A stretch of DNA of 5,262 nucleotides, from assembly GCA_004028495.1 (NCBI GenBank), contig MTKS01000136.1, positions 1-5,262 of the forward strand, written 5' to 3'. The DNA comes from Candidatus Electrothrix marina (GTDB taxonomy: Bacteria; Desulfobacterota; Desulfobulbia; Desulfobulbales; Desulfobulbaceae). Shown one piece after another: positions 3,703 through 5,262 of this stretch. A model generated the notes under the pieces. It did no database searches. It was not told where the DNA came from and saw only the letters and a program-made list of their open reading frames with translations. Every line of letters begins with the position of its first letter. Positions within the stretch are counted from its first letter, which is position 1. The position numbers and the translations under genes were made by a program.

Positions 3703-4671
3703 ATGGCAACAGCAGAACAGATAAAGTCATTGATTCGTTCTAAATTCAGTGACAATCAAGATCGTTTTTATACCATTGCACTTCAAGTTGCAGCCCATGA
3801 AGCTCGTCAAGGCCATTCGGCACTGGCCCATGATATCCGTGACATTGTAGAGACAGAGCGCAAGAAAAAAGGGTTGCATGTTATTTCGTTTCCAAAAATC
3901 CTGCAAGGATTAGTGATAACTGAGGAACCGTCAACGCCGTTGACTGCAATGGTGCAGCCGGAAGATCTTTGTAAGCGCATAAAACGAGTGGTACATGAAT
4001 ATCGTCAGCGGGAAAAATTAAAATTACATGGATTGAAGCATCGCCGCAAAATATTATTAATTGGCCCCCCTGGAACCGGAAAAACTATGAGTGCCATGGT
4101 GCTTGCCAAGGAACTGCATCTGCAATTACATACAGTTCAAGTGGATCGTCTGGTGACTAAGTTTATGGGGGAGACCAGTGCTAAGTTACGCCAAATTTTC
4201 GATTTGATTCAACAGGAACACGGAGTGTATCTTTTTGACGAGTTCGATGCCATAGGCGGCGATCGTTCTATAGATAACGAGGTAGGAGAGATGAGGCGTG
4301 TCCTCAACGCCTTTCTTCAATTTATCGAGCAGGATACTTCGGACAGTTTAATTATTGCGGCGACCAATAATCCGAACTTGCTGGATCGAGCCTTATTCCG
4401 ACGTTTTGATGATGTCCTTTATTATGAAAATCCAGAAATTGAGCAACGAAAATCTTTGATTGCCAATGTACTGGGAACGTTTATGGCTTCCCGTTTTGCC
4501 TGGAAACAGGTGCTGCAAGAGAGTGAAGGTCTCAGTCATGCAGAAATAGATCACGCCTGCCGGGATGCTGTTAAAAATGCTATTCTCACGGATCAGAATA
4601 AAATATCCGCCAAATATCTATTGCTTACCATTCGGGAACGTCAAGGAACGCACAAAGGAATCAGAGGATAA
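3703..4671 (+). CDS. ietA: AAA+ ATPase, IetA-like component of an ATPase-subtilase module
   Basis: This 322-residue protein has a helical N-terminal domain (about 1-65, with the block IALQVAAHEARQGH) and an AAA+ core. Walker A is GPPGTGKT (121-128), an aromatic pore-loop-like KFMG is at 153-156, and Walker B is VYLFDE with D179/E180. Sensor 1 is AATNN (N222/N223), and arginine-finger candidates R233/R234 are in LFRRFD. The C-terminal lid contains LSHAEIDHACRDA (277-289). It resembles FtsH/spastin-type AAA domains but has no membrane or protease domain. The protease lies on the next gene, six bases downstream, so the two form an operon. AAA ATPase plus S8 protease of this arrangement is the IetAS pair, reported from an Agrobacterium Ti plasmid as a toxin-antitoxin-like maintenance system and later as phage defence. 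The ATG at 3703 has AAGGTG six bases upstream; the in-frame GTG at 3694 lies within that SD and is less likely. Role in this genome is inferred. Confidence 0.87.
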   Translation: MATAEQIKSLIRSKFSDNQDRFYTIALQVAAHEARQGHSALAHDIRDIVETERKKKGLHVISFPKILQGLVITEEPSTPLTAMVQPEDLCKRIKRVVHEYRQREKLKLHGLKHRRKILLIGPPGTGKTMSAMVLAKELHLQLHTVQVDRLVTKFMGETSAKLRQIFDLIQQEHGVYLFDEFDAIGGDRSIDNEVGEMRRVLNAFLQFIEQDTSDSLIIAATNNPNLLDRALFRRFDDVLYYENPEIEQRKSLIANVLGTFMASRFAWKQVLQESEGLSHAEIDHACRDAVKNAILTDQNKISAKYLLLTIRERQGTHKGIRG

Positions 4672-4677
4672 TTGAGC

Positions 4678-5262
4678 ATGGCAAGCAAATTACCGCATCT
4701 TATTGTTACCTCATTTGAACGCAATGATTTTACAGGAACAAGCGGGGGCGGAGGTAAAGCAAATAGGCCGAAAAGAGATCGACAGAAACACAGCATCTTT
4801 TTGAAACAACAATTGGAACAAGCTTGGGATGCGGCAAAAAATGATGAAGTCGTTTATCATACACAAAGAAATGGTGTTTATCTTGAGTTTAGGGGAGAGC
4901 CGGGATACCAACTGGTAAGCAAAAGTCTTGAGAATCTAAGTGGAAAGGATCCTGCTAAATGGACTCGACTGCTTAATATCCGTAAGGAATTTGTTCAAAC
5001 TGAGGATCTTGCATGTCCTGAAGAAACAGTATTCGCAACAATTTTTGTTCCCAACAGCAAGAAGGAAGCACTTTTTACGAAGATTGAACAGTACTCTGAG
5101 GAAAATTCCAAGTCAGGCGAGCCCAGGCATACAAAATTGCTCGAGAGTATTTCAAATATACGCAAAGCTCTTGAAGTAGAATCGTTCTGGCAGGATACTA
5201 AAAATCTGATCCCAGCAGATGATCCAGAATGGTGTGAGGTCTGGCTCAGTTCTGACCAAAAG
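4678..5262 (+). CDS. ietS: Subtilisin-like (S8) protease partner, IetS-like, N-terminal part (runs off the window)
   Basis: The ATG at 4678 opens an uninterrupted frame of 195 codons to the window edge. It starts six bases after the stop of the AAA ATPase, with AGAGGA (4663-4668) as SD inside the end of that gene. Residues 6-36 (PHLIV, then GGGG at 23-26, then a basic RPKRDRQ stretch) and the later VYLEFRGEPGY (64-74), LLNIRKEF and TVFATIFVP segments are characteristic of the long N-terminal extension of IetS-like S8 peptidases. The Asp-His-Ser catalytic domain would lie downstream and is not visible, so the protease call depends on the N-terminal pattern and the pairing with the ATPase. No signal peptide is present, which suggests a cytoplasmic protein controlled by IetA. 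In-frame TTG at 4672 is an alternative but weaker start. Confidence 0.78.
   Translation, partial: MASKLPHLIVTSFERNDFTGTSGGGGKANRPKRDRQKHSIFLKQQLEQAWDAAKNDEVVYHTQRNGVYLEFRGEPGYQLVSKSLENLSGKDPAKWTRLLNIRKEFVQTEDLACPEETVFATIFVPNSKKEALFTKIEQYSEENSKSGEPRHTKLLESISNIRKALEVESFWQDTKNLIPADDPEWCEVWLSSDQK

Noticed and set aside
3534..3755. Minus-strand 73-codon frame across the spacer upstream of the ATPase gene
   Set aside because: It overlaps the start of the ATPase gene in antisense and has no SD or recognisable protein features.
4711..5179. Frames at 4711-4911 (minus) and 4940-5179 (plus) within the protease gene
   Set aside because: The continuous 195-codon frame from 4678 has the right spacing to the ATPase gene and family-like segments; these are out-of-frame shadows.

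Overview
The window looks like a chromosomal segment of an anaerobic, Gram-negative bacterium, most likely a Desulfobacterota member of the Desulfobulbales type. This is inferred from the exported, class II CbiK-type cobalt chelatase typical of sulfate reducers, exported proteins with standard Sec signal peptides, and moderate GC content. No rRNA or marker gene is present to confirm the taxonomy.

Layout. (1) At 1-247, on the minus strand, is the N-terminus of a glycogen/alpha-glucan phosphorylase (glgP). It has a good sigma-70 promoter about 160 bp upstream and a long 5' leader. (2) After a gene-free stretch comes a strong plus-strand promoter (765-793) driving a small exported protein (849-1199), closed by a strong intrinsic terminator (1269-1313). 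A second small exported protein (1469-1864) follows, with its own terminators. The two proteins are tandem paralogues: both begin MLQ, carry a signal peptide, share an N-terminal I-x-I-P-[IL]-P / EIQ / VV / VK block and a C-terminal QM-x-A / G-[IV]-P / IAP block. I do not recognise the family. (3) At 2072-2431 is a promoter, a cobalamin (AdoCbl) riboswitch, an intrinsic terminator and an SD-sequestering hairpin in front of cbiK (2437-3432), an anaerobic cobalt chelatase with a signal peptide. (4) After a 270-bp spacer containing a perfect 13-bp inverted repeat come two tightly spaced genes: an AAA+ ATPase (3703-4671) and the N-terminal 195 residues of a subtilisin-like (S8) protease partner (4678 to the window end). 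Together these match the IetA/IetS pair, known as a plasmid-maintenance/toxin-antitoxin-like module and as an anti-phage defence system.

How the parts relate. The four blocks appear to be independent transcription units: glgP (carbon storage), the paralogous exported pair, B12-controlled cobalt insertion, and a defence-type ATPase-protease operon. The most interesting points are the undescribed tandem exported family (one copy strikingly methionine-rich), the interlocking RNA pairings between the terminator and the SD-sequestering hairpin upstream of cbiK, and the IetAS-like module whose catalytic half lies beyond the window.
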